DNA of 64,000 nt from UBA7332 sp051657165. GTDB lineage: Bacteria > Bacteroidota > Bacteroidia > Bacteroidales > UBA7332. The stretch is from contig JBOFKD010000243.1 in NCBI GenBank assembly GCA_051657165.1, positions 3,566-67,565 on the forward strand. The letters are read 5' to 3'. Position 1 is the first letter of the stretch. Each line of letters opens with the position of its first letter. This document shows, in pieces, positions 35,811 to 44,051 of the stretch. Below the pieces are notes generated by a model. It was not told where the DNA came from. It ran no database searches and saw only the letters and a list, made by a program, of their open reading frames with translations. The position numbers were made by a program, and so were the translations under genes.

Positions 35811-36144
35811 CAAACAACCACCTTCGGGGTTGCAAGACTTGGGTGTTTCTCTTTTCCACGGGTAGAAGCAATACTCCTGAAGGAGTCTATTGCTTCTACG
35901 CCGCGGTTACAGACAAATAATCCCTTCGGGATTAATAAAAAAAGCATTAATCTGAGAATCAGTACCATTTACTATTACTCCTTACAAGATCCGTATCCAC
36001 TACGAATAATCTTCTTCGCAATGGATCTTTTCTTTTACGCCGAAGGTGTAATTTATCTGTAACCGCGGGTGACGACCGATTGAGGGAGTCGACCCGTGGA
36101 TAGTAACGTTAACTTAGCCTCAACCCCGGCGGTGGTTGTTTGTG
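35811..36144 (+). repeat. Structured palindromic repeat element, full copy 1 (about 334 bases)
   Basis: Ends are inverted repeats: CAAACAACCACC at the left and GGTGGTTGTTTG at the right. Inside are nested stem-loops: CAACC-A-CC/GGGGTTG with a TTC loop; GTAGAAGCAATA/TATTGCTTCTAC; TAATCCC-TTC-GGGATTA; TTACGCC-GAA-GGTGTAA; and CGGGTGAC/GTCGACCCG. GGTTACAGACAAAT (left half) pairs with ATTTATCTGTAACC (right half). Compared with the copy at 63656-63992, several stems differ in sequence but keep pairing, as expected when structure is under selection. Could be a REP/BIME-like mobile repeat or a structured RNA. No ORF in it is credible. Confidence 0.8.
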
Positions 36145-36189
36145 AAAAGCATACAGCTTCAATCGTCTAAAAGTTTATAAATAAACCCT

Positions 36190-36280
36190 CAAACAACCAT
36201 CTTCGGAGTTGCAAGACCTGGATGTTTCTCTTTTCCACGGGCAGAAGCAATTACAAACAAATAATCCCTTCGGGATTAAA
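36190..36280 (+). repeat. Left-part fragment of the palindromic element, internally deleted
   Basis: It begins CAAACAACCATCTTCGGAG, continues with TTTCTCTTTTCCACGGG and AGAAGCAA, then jumps to TTACAAACAAATAATCCC and the TTC-loop hairpin. The AGAAGCAAT hairpin's second arm is missing. It lies 46 bases after the complete copy. Confidence 0.75.
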
Positions 36281-36287
36281 AAACAAA

Positions 36288-36326
36288 AAAAAGAGTTCTC
36301 CGGGACGAACCTCAGAGAACCCTTTA
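36288..36326 (-). terminator. Terminator after the META-domain lipoprotein gene
   Basis: On the minus strand AAGGGTTCTC pairs with GAGAACTCTT around an inner weak stem and is followed by a T run, 30 bases after the stop codon. Confidence 0.8.
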
Positions 36327-36356
36327 AGTGCAGATTAACCAATATCTTCTATTTTA

Positions 36357-36800
36357 TTATTTACGCGGAGCAACAACAAACAATGTTTCTCCGGCGCTAT
36401 TCACAAAAGCATAACGATCTTTTCCTGCTGCTTTAACAGCTGCCACCTCGTTCAATGCTTTCAGATATGCTCCTTCAGTAGCCATATCCGGACAAGCCAT
36501 ACGTGTTGTCATAACAGCCGGAAAGCTTATTGCTGAGATATTATCTGATGAAAGGATGAAGTTTCCGTTTGTAATATTACATCCACCTTTCCCGTGCAGG
36601 CGATTATCAGCAAAGTTCAGCTCCATAAATGGTCCATTCTCTGAAGGCTGGATTGCTTTTCCGTTTAGTTCAACCACATTCCACGACCCGTTCAGACTTT
36701 TCACATCTACAGTCTGAGCTTTAGCTGCTTTCTTTGAGCAGTTACATGAAGTAAATCCCACCATACCTAATATAGCTAAAGCCATTACTAATTGTTTCAT
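36357..36800 (-). CDS. META-domain (HslJ-like) lipoprotein
   Basis: A 147-residue lipoprotein (lipobox VGFTSC, cysteine 19). The META domain spans residues about 33-145: SLNGSWNVVELNGKAI, MELNFADNRLHGKGGCNITNG, and TRMACPD. The family includes HslJ, a stress-linked envelope protein of unknown activity. It is a monocistronic gene with its own terminator; no clear promoter box was seen. Confidence 0.88.
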   Translation of the reverse strand: MKQLVMALAILGMVGFTSCNCSKKAAKAQTVDVKSLNGSWNVVELNGKAIQPSENGPFMELNFADNRLHGKGGCNITNGNFILSSDNISAISFPAVMTTRMACPDMATEGAYLKALNEVAAVKAAGKDRYAFVNSAGETLFVVAPRK

Positions 36801-36866
36801 AACACATTTATTTTATGATTGTATAATTGCAAGACGACAATAACTGCATGAATGCTGCATTTCATC

Positions 36867-38948
36867 TTACGATTTCTTTGATTCACCCGATCCGTCTGCC
36901 ATCAGTGTAGGGTAACTGATCCGCGTATGATAGATGATTTTGAGCTTTTCAATAAAGCATCTTTTTACCAACTCTACATGCTGGAATGTGATTGAGGCAT
37001 TCTTAAACATCCCTTCTGCAATCTGAGCATCAATGATACGTTCGACCAATTCGCTAATCGAAGCCTCGGTATATTCTTTCAGACTTCGGGAAGCTGCCTC
37101 CACGGCATCAGCCATCATCACAAGAGCTAACTCTTTAGAAAATGGTTTTGGCCCCGGATAAGTAAATTTCTCATCATTAACGATCCGGTCAGGATATTTG
37201 TTTTTGAATGAGTAATAAAAATATTTAGCCTTGCTGTCTCCGTGGTGTGTACGAATAAAATCAGCAATGGCTTCCGGCAGACCTATTTTCTTCGCTATTC
37301 TTAAGCCGTTAGAAACATGATCAATAACAATCTGTGCACTTACCTCGAAATCCAGCTTATCATGTGGATTGACTCCACTTTGATTCTCTGTAAAAAAGAC
37401 CGGATTTTCCATCTTCCCTATATCATGATACAAAGCCCCGGTTCTGACTAAAGCCGCATTGGCATTGATTTTCAGAGCGGCATCAGCTGCCAGGTTTGAC
37501 ACTTGCAACGAGTGTTGAAATGTTCCGGGACAAACTTCTGAGAACTCCCTCAATATAGGAAGATTAATATTTGAGAGCTCTACTAATGTCACGTTAGACA
37601 CAAACCCAAAGCTCTTTTCAAAAATATAGATCAATAAATAAGTAAACAGCAACGAACAACTATTCACAAAGAACGCCAGAAATATTCGCCAGTTCAGACG
37701 TGTCCAATCTCCGTCCTGATGCAATGTGTAGGCTGTGTAGAACACACAGTATGTAAGAAAAATATATCCGGCTGCGCTGACTAGCTGTGAACGTTCGGTC
37801 AGATCGCGGAGCGAATAAATAGCCGTCATACCCACAGTGAGCTGAAGAAACAGGAACTCGAAGGGGAACGGAGCCATGAATGAACATATTAATATGGTGA
37901 TAATATGCGTAAACAGTGCAGTACGTGAGTCAAAGAATGTGCGCACAACCAAAGGCACAATCGCGTATGGCACAAAGTATATACTAAACAAACGCATAGA
38001 AGATACGGATGCTGTTAGCAATACAAGCGACACGATCATTATAAGAATAAAGAGAACCATTTTCTTCTTCTTAAAAGCCGAATAGCGGAACAGACGTAAA
38101 TACAAAAACATATTTATAAATAGTCCGATAACCAGCAACACCTCCCCGATCAAAGCCCATATCTGCTGATTAATACTACCACTCCTTTCTTCGGAAACTT
38201 TCTTTAATGAATAAAGGATATCGTATGTTCGGGGAGAGACAATCTCACCTTTATCTATAATACGCTCATCAGCCTGTACCATACCCGAAGCTGTAGATAT
38301 TTTAGCGAGCAGCTCTTTTCTGGATTGCTGAGATTTTCGCACATCCTCAACCATATTGGCAACTAAATAATTACTTACATCCAATGATTGAAGAACAGAT
38401 CTGTTAAGGGATGCGGGCATATGACGTATAACCTGCTCATAAGCTTCTTTTACTGACAATATCTGATTCAGCGAAACGGGACGACCTGTCGAGTTTTTGA
38501 TCAGCATCAGAGAACTTACACCCTCTTTGAGTAACTGATCTTTCGTCTGGGTAAGCAGAATACCATTGGTATAAATCTTTTTCAACTCGGTCTCCAGATA
38601 ATTATAATACAGAGGGGAAGCTTTGGCAAACAGGAAGCTGTTAAAGTCCGTCTTTAATTTACTCAGTTGTCTGATTGAGACAGAATCTTCCATTTGATAA
38701 TATGGCTGGTAATATTTCAGAATACTATCCTGCTCTTTCTTAATCTGCGCATCTGTTTTATAAATTGGAAAATCATAAGAAGCTGTCAGCAGACCATAAT
38801 GCCAGGGTTTTCCTTCAGCAAATTCATAACGAAATTTCCCTTCACGCGGAAACACATAAAGGATCAATATAATAGCCAGCAGAAACATGGCTCCTCTGAT
38901 CACACGATCATCCAGCTCATTATACCATTTTTTAGTATTTTTCTTCAT
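36867..38948 (-). CDS. Membrane HD-domain phosphodiesterase, PgpH (7TMR-HD) type
   Basis: A 693-residue membrane protein. One N-terminal transmembrane helix is followed by the extracytoplasmic 7TMR-HDED domain (about 45-260), seven membrane segments (about 270-460), and a cytoplasmic HD domain (PGTFQHSLQVSNLA, YHDIGKMENP, THHGDSKAKYFYYSF, MMADAVEAASRSL). Firmicute PgpH proteins of this architecture hydrolyse c-di-AMP, and Bacteroidota homologues are thought to do the same. Start MKKNTKKWYNELDD is the first Met of the frame. Divergent from argR. Confidence 0.88.
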   Translation of the reverse strand: MKKNTKKWYNELDDRVIRGAMFLLAIILILYVFPREGKFRYEFAEGKPWHYGLLTASYDFPIYKTDAQIKKEQDSILKYYQPYYQMEDSVSIRQLSKLKTDFNSFLFAKASPLYYNYLETELKKIYTNGILLTQTKDQLLKEGVSSLMLIKNSTGRPVSLNQILSVKEAYEQVIRHMPASLNRSVLQSLDVSNYLVANMVEDVRKSQQSRKELLAKISTASGMVQADERIIDKGEIVSPRTYDILYSLKKVSEERSGSINQQIWALIGEVLLVIGLFINMFLYLRLFRYSAFKKKKMVLFILIMIVSLVLLTASVSSMRLFSIYFVPYAIVPLVVRTFFDSRTALFTHIITILICSFMAPFPFEFLFLQLTVGMTAIYSLRDLTERSQLVSAAGYIFLTYCVFYTAYTLHQDGDWTRLNWRIFLAFFVNSCSLLFTYLLIYIFEKSFGFVSNVTLVELSNINLPILREFSEVCPGTFQHSLQVSNLAADAALKINANAALVRTGALYHDIGKMENPVFFTENQSGVNPHDKLDFEVSAQIVIDHVSNGLRIAKKIGLPEAIADFIRTHHGDSKAKYFYYSFKNKYPDRIVNDEKFTYPGPKPFSKELALVMMADAVEAASRSLKEYTEASISELVERIIDAQIAEGMFKNASITFQHVELVKRCFIEKLKIIYHTRISYPTLMADGSGESKKS

Positions 38949-39121
38949 GCAAAAAACGTATTTGAGAGATTATTTATACAAAACAACCCTCCTGTTTATT
39001 CAATATTTATACATCCGGCATACAGGAACGAATGCACTATATCCGGAAATACATTATTTATCCTTTTACTATAACAAAAAAGTATGATAAACATACACAT
39101 ATCTCTTGATATAGAAAGATA

Positions 39122-39129
39122 CAAATGTA
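39122..39129 (-). promoter_or_regulatory. Candidate -7 box for the PgpH-type gene
   Basis: The minus strand reads TACATTTG, matching TAnnTTTG, about 175 bases before the gene. No TTG at the expected distance was found, so confidence is low. The 335-base gap to argR otherwise holds only the argR promoter. Confidence 0.35.
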
Positions 39130-39225
39130 GTCATTTTAACGTCAAATTCGTATTTTTAATATCAAATCGCAACCTCTTACGATAGAAAAAAAGCGGCACT
39201 ATGAAAAAATTTACAAGAAATATAC

Positions 39226-39254
39226 TTGTTTATTCCGAAAAAGGTATATTTTTG
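39226..39254 (+). promoter_or_regulatory. Promoter of the arginine operon
   Basis: TTG at 39226-39228 and TATTTTTG at 39247-39254 are 18 bases apart. Transcription would start near 39262, about 20 bases before argR. Confidence 0.75.
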
Positions 39255-39264
39255 CAGAGTAAAC

Positions 39265-39278
39265 AGAATAAATATTCC
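39265..39278 (+). promoter_or_regulatory. Candidate ARG box (ArgR operator)
   Basis: AGAATAAATATTCC is nearly palindromic and fits the core of the ARG-box consensus TGAATwwwwATTCA. It overlaps the predicted transcription start of the operon whose first gene is argR, so it would give autorepression. Confidence 0.5.
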
Positions 39279-39283
39279 ATCTT

Positions 39284-39748
39284 ATGAAACATAGAAGACT
39301 TGAAGCTATCAAAGAAATTATTATTGAGAACAACGTAGGAAGTCAGGATGAAATCCTTACTCTTCTCAACCAAAGAGGGTTCGTTTTAACGCAGGCTACA
39401 CTATCCCGTGATCTTAAATTTCTAAAGATTGCCAAAGTCCCAAGTGACCAGGGTGGTTATATTTATACAATCCCAATGGTATCAAGAGCGGCTAACAGAG
39501 ACAATGAAGGCATCAGCGGAATAAACAGCGAAGTCACAATTGAATTCTCCGGACTATTTGCCGTTTTGAAAACCAAACCGGGATATGCCGGAGGTATTGC
39601 ATCAGACATCGACAATGGTGCATCAAATGAAATCATCGGAACAATCGCGGGAGACGATACCATTCTTTTAATCCCGAGAGAAGGAATTACCAGAAGTAAA
39701 ATAATCGAAACATTAGGAACAATTATTCCTAATCTTAAAATCGTTTAA
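39284..39748 (+). CDS. argR: Arginine repressor ArgR
   Basis: A 154-residue ArgR, the normal family length. The N-terminal winged helix (residues 1-70) includes the family signature around QATLSRDLKFLKIAKV. The C-terminal oligomerisation and arginine-binding domain includes GTIAGDDTILLIP. It represses or activates arginine genes when arginine is bound. As first gene of the arginine operon with a palindromic operator-like site at its transcription start, it is probably self-regulated. Confidence 0.95.
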   Translation: MKHRRLEAIKEIIIENNVGSQDEILTLLNQRGFVLTQATLSRDLKFLKIAKVPSDQGGYIYTIPMVSRAANRDNEGISGINSEVTIEFSGLFAVLKTKPGYAGGIASDIDNGASNEIIGTIAGDDTILLIPREGITRSKIIETLGTIIPNLKIV

Positions 39749-39764
39749 GTAGAATTAAACACAC

Positions 39765-40352
39765 ATGAACCCTACTATTAAGGTTGTTGTAGCCGGAAAG
39801 GAACATCTTCCTTTCGTGGATATCATTCTCGATACGATCGAGAAAGCAGCAAAGGTCAGAGGAACGGGTATTGCACGAAGAAGCAATGAGTATGTTTCTC
39901 AAAAAATGCTGGAAGGAAAAGCAATCATTGCTTTAACCGAAAATAATGAATTTGCAGGTTTCTGCTATATCGAAAGCTGGGGTAATAAATCCTTCGTTGC
40001 CAATTCAGGGCTTATTGTAGCGGATAAATTCCGTGGATTAGGTCTTGCAAAAGCCATTAAGAAAAGAGCTTTCATGCTATCCCGTGAAATGTTCCCAAAT
40101 GCCAAAATATTTGGATTAACAACAGGGGCCGCAGTCATGAAGATTAATACTGAGCTGGGATACAGAGCTGTAACATTTGCAGAGCTGACAGATGACGAAG
40201 CTTTTTGGAAAGGTTGTGAAAGTTGCGTAAACTATGATATTTTACAACGATCAAACAGACGTTTTTGCATGTGTACAGGTATGCTTTTCGACCCGCAGGA
40301 ACAACGTAAAGATGTAATGGAAGGAGTTAGCCGGGCAATTGTACTGGTTTAA
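39765..40352 (+). CDS. GNAT acyltransferase in the arginine operon, candidate N-acylglutamate synthase
   Basis: A 195-residue GNAT-fold protein (FAGFCYIESWGNKSFVANSGLIVADKFRGLGLAKAIKKR contains the acetyl-CoA loop RGLGLAK). It sits 16 bases after argR and 56 before argG, a position conserved in Bacteroidales. These bacteria use N-succinylated intermediates in arginine synthesis, so it may acylate glutamate in the first step, replacing ArgA or ArgJ. The C-terminal part has conserved-looking cysteines (CESCVNY, RRFCMCTG). Assignment by position and fold, not by proven homology. Confidence 0.7.
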   Translation: MNPTIKVVVAGKEHLPFVDIILDTIEKAAKVRGTGIARRSNEYVSQKMLEGKAIIALTENNEFAGFCYIESWGNKSFVANSGLIVADKFRGLGLAKAIKKRAFMLSREMFPNAKIFGLTTGAAVMKINTELGYRAVTFAELTDDEAFWKGCESCVNYDILQRSNRRFCMCTGMLFDPQEQRKDVMEGVSRAIVLV

Positions 40353-40408
40353 CAAACTCTCTTTCTTATTAATCAATCTATTAACAAACACACAAAACCA
40401 ATTAGTCT

Positions 40409-41608
40409 ATGAAACCTAAAGTAGTTTTAGCATTTAGTGGTGGACTAGATACTTCATTTTGCTTGAAATATCTATCCGTAGAAAAAGGATATGATGTATA
40501 TACAGCTATCGCAAACACAGGCGGATTCAGCGACGCAGATTTAAAAGCTATTGAGAAAAGAGCTTATGAACTGGGAGCTGTTAAACATGTAGCAATCGAT
40601 GTCACTCAGGAATATTACGAGAAAAGCATTCGTTATATGATCTTTGGTAACGTTCTTCGAAACGGTACTTATCCAATTTCAGTTAGCTCAGAACGCATCT
40701 TCCAGGCTATAGGAATCATCCAGTACGCAAAAGAAATCGGAGCACAGGCTGTAGCTCACGGCAGTACCGGTGCGGGGAATGATCAGGTACGATTTGATCT
40801 TACATTTCAGGTTCTTGCTCCTGAAATCGAAATCATCACTCCTACCCGCGATATGATCCTTACTCGTGAATATGAGATTAACTACCTGAAAGAGCATGGA
40901 TTTGAAGCTGACTTCACAAAAATGGATTATTCCATTAATAAAGGACTATGGGGTACGAGTATCGGTGGAAAGGAAACTTTACACTCAGATCAGACACTGC
41001 CGGAAAGTGCTTATCCGTCACAAATGACAGCCGAAGGCTCTGAAACGCTGACTTTAGGTTTTGAGAATGGAGAAATCAGCTCTGTTAACGGAGTACATTA
41101 TAAAGACAAAGTAAAGGCAATTCAAACGATCGAAGAGATTGCTTCTAAATATGCCATTGGCCGTGATATGCATATCGGCGATACGATTATTGGTATTAAA
41201 GGGCGCGTAGGTTTTGAAGCTGCTGCACCGGTACTAATTATCAATGCACACAAAATGCTTGAAAAACATACCCTTTCAAAATGGCAGCAATACTGGAAAG
41301 AGCAGTTATCGACATGGTACGGTATGTTCCTTCATGAAGCTCAGTATCTGGAGCCGGTTATGCGTGACATGGAAGCATTCCTTGAAAGCTCACAGGCTCA
41401 CGTAACAGGAGATGTTATCGTAGAGCTACATCCTTACCGCTATGTGCTGGTTGGCATAAATTCGGAATATGATCTGATGAAATCCGAATTTGGCGAATAT
41501 GGAGAGATCAATAAAGCATGGACTGCCGATGATGCAAAAGGGTTTATTAAGATGATGTCTACCCCTTTGAAAATTTATCAGGCTACAGAATCAAAAAACA
41601 AAAAATAA
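40409..41608 (+). CDS. argG: Argininosuccinate synthase
   Basis: A 399-residue ArgG, which joins citrulline and aspartate using ATP in the cytoplasm. The PP-loop AFSGGLDTS lies at 9-17, and AHGSTGAGNDQVRFDLTF and DYSINKGLWGTSIGGKE are conserved. The length is normal. Third gene of the operon, followed by a 94-base gap with a long hairpin. Confidence 0.96.
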   Translation: MKPKVVLAFSGGLDTSFCLKYLSVEKGYDVYTAIANTGGFSDADLKAIEKRAYELGAVKHVAIDVTQEYYEKSIRYMIFGNVLRNGTYPISVSSERIFQAIGIIQYAKEIGAQAVAHGSTGAGNDQVRFDLTFQVLAPEIEIITPTRDMILTREYEINYLKEHGFEADFTKMDYSINKGLWGTSIGGKETLHSDQTLPESAYPSQMTAEGSETLTLGFENGEISSVNGVHYKDKVKAIQTIEEIASKYAIGRDMHIGDTIIGIKGRVGFEAAAPVLIINAHKMLEKHTLSKWQQYWKEQLSTWYGMFLHEAQYLEPVMRDMEAFLESSQAHVTGDVIVELHPYRYVLVGINSEYDLMKSEFGEYGEINKAWTADDAKGFIKMMSTPLKIYQATESKNKK

Positions 41609-41622
41609 AAAGCATATAATCG

Positions 41623-41688
41623 TTTATGAATGCCTGATATCAAATACAAACACATACTTTTGGATTTTAGTATCAGGTATTCATAAGC
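41623..41688 (+). other. Long hairpin between argG and argC
   Basis: TTATGAATGCCTGATA pairs with TATCAGGTATTCATAA (one mismatch) across a loop of about 30 bases. No T run follows, so it is unlikely to be a full terminator. It may adjust mRNA processing or stability between argG and argC. The arms also contain ATGAAT/ATTCAT, which are ARG-box half sites. Confidence 0.55.
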
Positions 41689-41702
41689 AAAACATATAAA
41701 TC

Positions 41703-42671
41703 ATGATAAAAGCAGGAATTATAGGAGGTGCCGGATATACGGCAGGAGAATTGATTCGATTACTGATTAATCACCCGGATGTTATGATTCAGTTTATTCA
41801 TAGCACCAGCAACGCAGGCAACAAAATTTCAAATGTTCATGCGGGACTGATCGGCGAGACTGACCTTGTTTTCAGCTCAACGTATAATCTGGATGAGATT
41901 GATATACTTTTCTTCTGCACACCACATGGAGAATCTTCTAAATTCATGGCTACAAATACAATTCCTGATCATTTAAAGATTGTCGATCTTTCTAATGATT
42001 TCAGAATTGAATCAACAGATCATGAGTTTATTTACGGGCTTCCTGAATTAAACCGCAAACATATCATTCGTGCGAAGTATGTTGCGAATCCGGGATGTTT
42101 TGCAACTGCAATTCAACTGGCTCTATTACCACTTGCGAAGAATCTGTTGTTAAACTCCGAAATCCATGTACATGCGATCACAGGATCTACTGGTGCAGGA
42201 CAAGGCCTTAGTGCTACTTCTCATTTTAGTTGGAGAACTGACAATATTTCTGTTTACAAACCGTTCACTCACCAACATTTAGCTGAGATTATTCAATCTT
42301 TCACATCCTTGCAGAGAAGCTACAATGCACCTGTAAATTTCATTCCTGTACGGGGAGATTTTGCCCGTGGTATTTTCGCTTCTGTTTATCTGGATTGTCC
42401 GTTGCAACTGGAAGATATTAAAGCTCTCTATGAAGAATTTTATGACGACCATTCGTTTACATTTGTCTCCGACTCTAATATTGATCTGAAACAGGTGGTA
42501 AATACGAACAAATGCTTGCTCCATCTGGAAAAACATGGCAATAAACTTCTTATTTTATCAGCAATAGATAATCTGCTAAAAGGGGCTGCCGGTCAGGCTG
42601 TACATAACATGAATCTGCTTTTCGGATTACAGGAAAAAGTAGGTTTACATTTAAAACCATCAGCATTTTAA
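41703..42671 (+). CDS. argC: N-acetyl(succinyl)-gamma-glutamyl-phosphate reductase
   Basis: A 322-residue ArgC that reduces the acyl-glutamyl phosphate to the semialdehyde with NADPH. The nucleotide loop GGAGYTAGELIRL is near the N-terminus, and the active cysteine is C132 in NPGCFATA. GSTGAGQGLSATSHF follows. In this order the acyl group may be succinyl rather than acetyl. Confidence 0.95.
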   Translation: MIKAGIIGGAGYTAGELIRLLINHPDVMIQFIHSTSNAGNKISNVHAGLIGETDLVFSSTYNLDEIDILFFCTPHGESSKFMATNTIPDHLKIVDLSNDFRIESTDHEFIYGLPELNRKHIIRAKYVANPGCFATAIQLALLPLAKNLLLNSEIHVHAITGSTGAGQGLSATSHFSWRTDNISVYKPFTHQHLAEIIQSFTSLQRSYNAPVNFIPVRGDFARGIFASVYLDCPLQLEDIKALYEEFYDDHSFTFVSDSNIDLKQVVNTNKCLLHLEKHGNKLLILSAIDNLLKGAAGQAVHNMNLLFGLQEKVGLHLKPSAF

Positions 42672-42682
42672 ATTAAATCAAA

Positions 42683-43819
42683 ATGAATTTATTTGATGTT
42701 TATCCTCTTTTCGATATAAATATTGTATCGGGAAAAGGTTGCTATACTTATGACCAGAAAGGAAACGAATATTTAGATCTGTATGGTGGTCATGCAGTTA
42801 TCTCTATCGGTCATGCACATCCTGCATATGTAAATGCGATAGCATCTCAGGTTGCTAAAATCGGATTTTATTCAAATTCGGTTATTAATACGCTTCAGGA
42901 GGATCTGGCTCAATCATTAAGTGAGATTTCAGGATATCCGGACTACTCGTTATTCCTGGTAAACTCCGGAGCTGAGGCAAATGAAAATGCACTGAAACTA
43001 GCTTCATTCCATACAGGAAGAACTAAAGTTATCGCTTTTGATAAAGCATTTCACGGAAGAACTTCAGCAGCAGTAAGAGTTACTGATAATGCTAAGATCG
43101 TTGCTCCGATCAACGAAGGATTTGAGGTGGTATTCCTGCCCTGGAACGACGAAGATGCTTTTCTGACTGAGATTACAAAACAGGACGCTTGTGCCGTTAT
43201 CATTGAAGGGATACAGGGCATTGGCGGTATTCGAATACCTTCTCCGGAATTACTAAAACTTATCCGCGAAAAATGTACTGAAACAGGTACAGTTTTAATC
43301 CTGGACGAAATTCAGTCGGGATACGGAAGAAGCGGGAAATTCTTTGCGCACCAATATGCAAATATAAATGCTGATCTTATCACGATGGCAAAAGGAATGG
43401 GGAATGGATTCCCTATCGGTGGTGTGCTTATTTCGCCCATGTTCAAAGCTTCTCACGGACTGCTGGGAACAACATTCGGCGGAAATCATCTGGCTTGCAG
43501 TGCTGCATTAGCTGTTTTGCAGGTCATCAAGGACGAAAATCTTACTATGAATGCTGCTCAGACAGGAGAATATCTGATGAGTCAGCTAAAATCTATACCT
43601 CAGATAAAAGAGATTAGAGGGTATGGTCTGATGATCGGTTTGGAATTTGAAGAGCCGGTTAAAACTGTTAGATCTAAACTCCTTTTTGATCACAAAATCT
43701 TTACCGGCGCAACGGGAACACACGTAATCCGTCTTTTACCCCCTCTTTCTCTTACGAAAGAGCAGGCGGATCTATTCATTGGCGAGCTAAAAAAAGTACT
43801 TGCCGGTCAGAATCATTAA
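42683..43819 (+). CDS. argD: Acetyl/succinylornithine aminotransferase
   Basis: A 378-residue class-III PLP aminotransferase that converts the N-acyl-glutamate semialdehyde to N-acylornithine. PLP lysine K237 lies in MAKGMGNGFPIG; the signature LILDEIQSGYGRSGKFFA and the phosphate-binding SGAEANE are intact. It starts 11 bases after argC and is the last arg gene before a terminator; argB, argE and the carbamoyltransferase are elsewhere. Confidence 0.93.
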   Translation: MNLFDVYPLFDINIVSGKGCYTYDQKGNEYLDLYGGHAVISIGHAHPAYVNAIASQVAKIGFYSNSVINTLQEDLAQSLSEISGYPDYSLFLVNSGAEANENALKLASFHTGRTKVIAFDKAFHGRTSAAVRVTDNAKIVAPINEGFEVVFLPWNDEDAFLTEITKQDACAVIIEGIQGIGGIRIPSPELLKLIREKCTETGTVLILDEIQSGYGRSGKFFAHQYANINADLITMAKGMGNGFPIGGVLISPMFKASHGLLGTTFGGNHLACSAALAVLQVIKDENLTMNAAQTGEYLMSQLKSIPQIKEIRGYGLMIGLEFEEPVKTVRSKLLFDHKIFTGATGTHVIRLLPPLSLTKEQADLFIGELKKVLAGQNH

Positions 43820-43840
43820 TTTTTCTGACTTATTAATTAC

Positions 43841-43888
43841 AAAACGACTTTCTTCTTTTGCCGCAGGGCAATGAGGAAAGTCGTTTTT
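43841..43888 (+). terminator. Terminator after argD
   Basis: AAAACGACTTTC pairs with GAAAGTCGTTTT followed by T, with an inner GCCGCAGGGC segment. Confidence 0.8.
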
Positions 43889-44051
43889 ATGAAATCATCC
43901 GGCTTTTGGATCATTTATCAATCCGGGATATATTAGAATCCTGATCAGATTTCCATAAACCGGTATAGAGATCATAAACCCAATATCTGTAAACTATTTC
44001 CATTACGAAATGTTTACTTTTCAGAACCAACCAATAAAATCTGTCCTCATT

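Noticed and set aside
35811..36144. Integron attC site or insertion sequence
   Set aside because: No cassette genes, no integrase and no transposase frame; the internal hairpin pattern does not match attC boxes.
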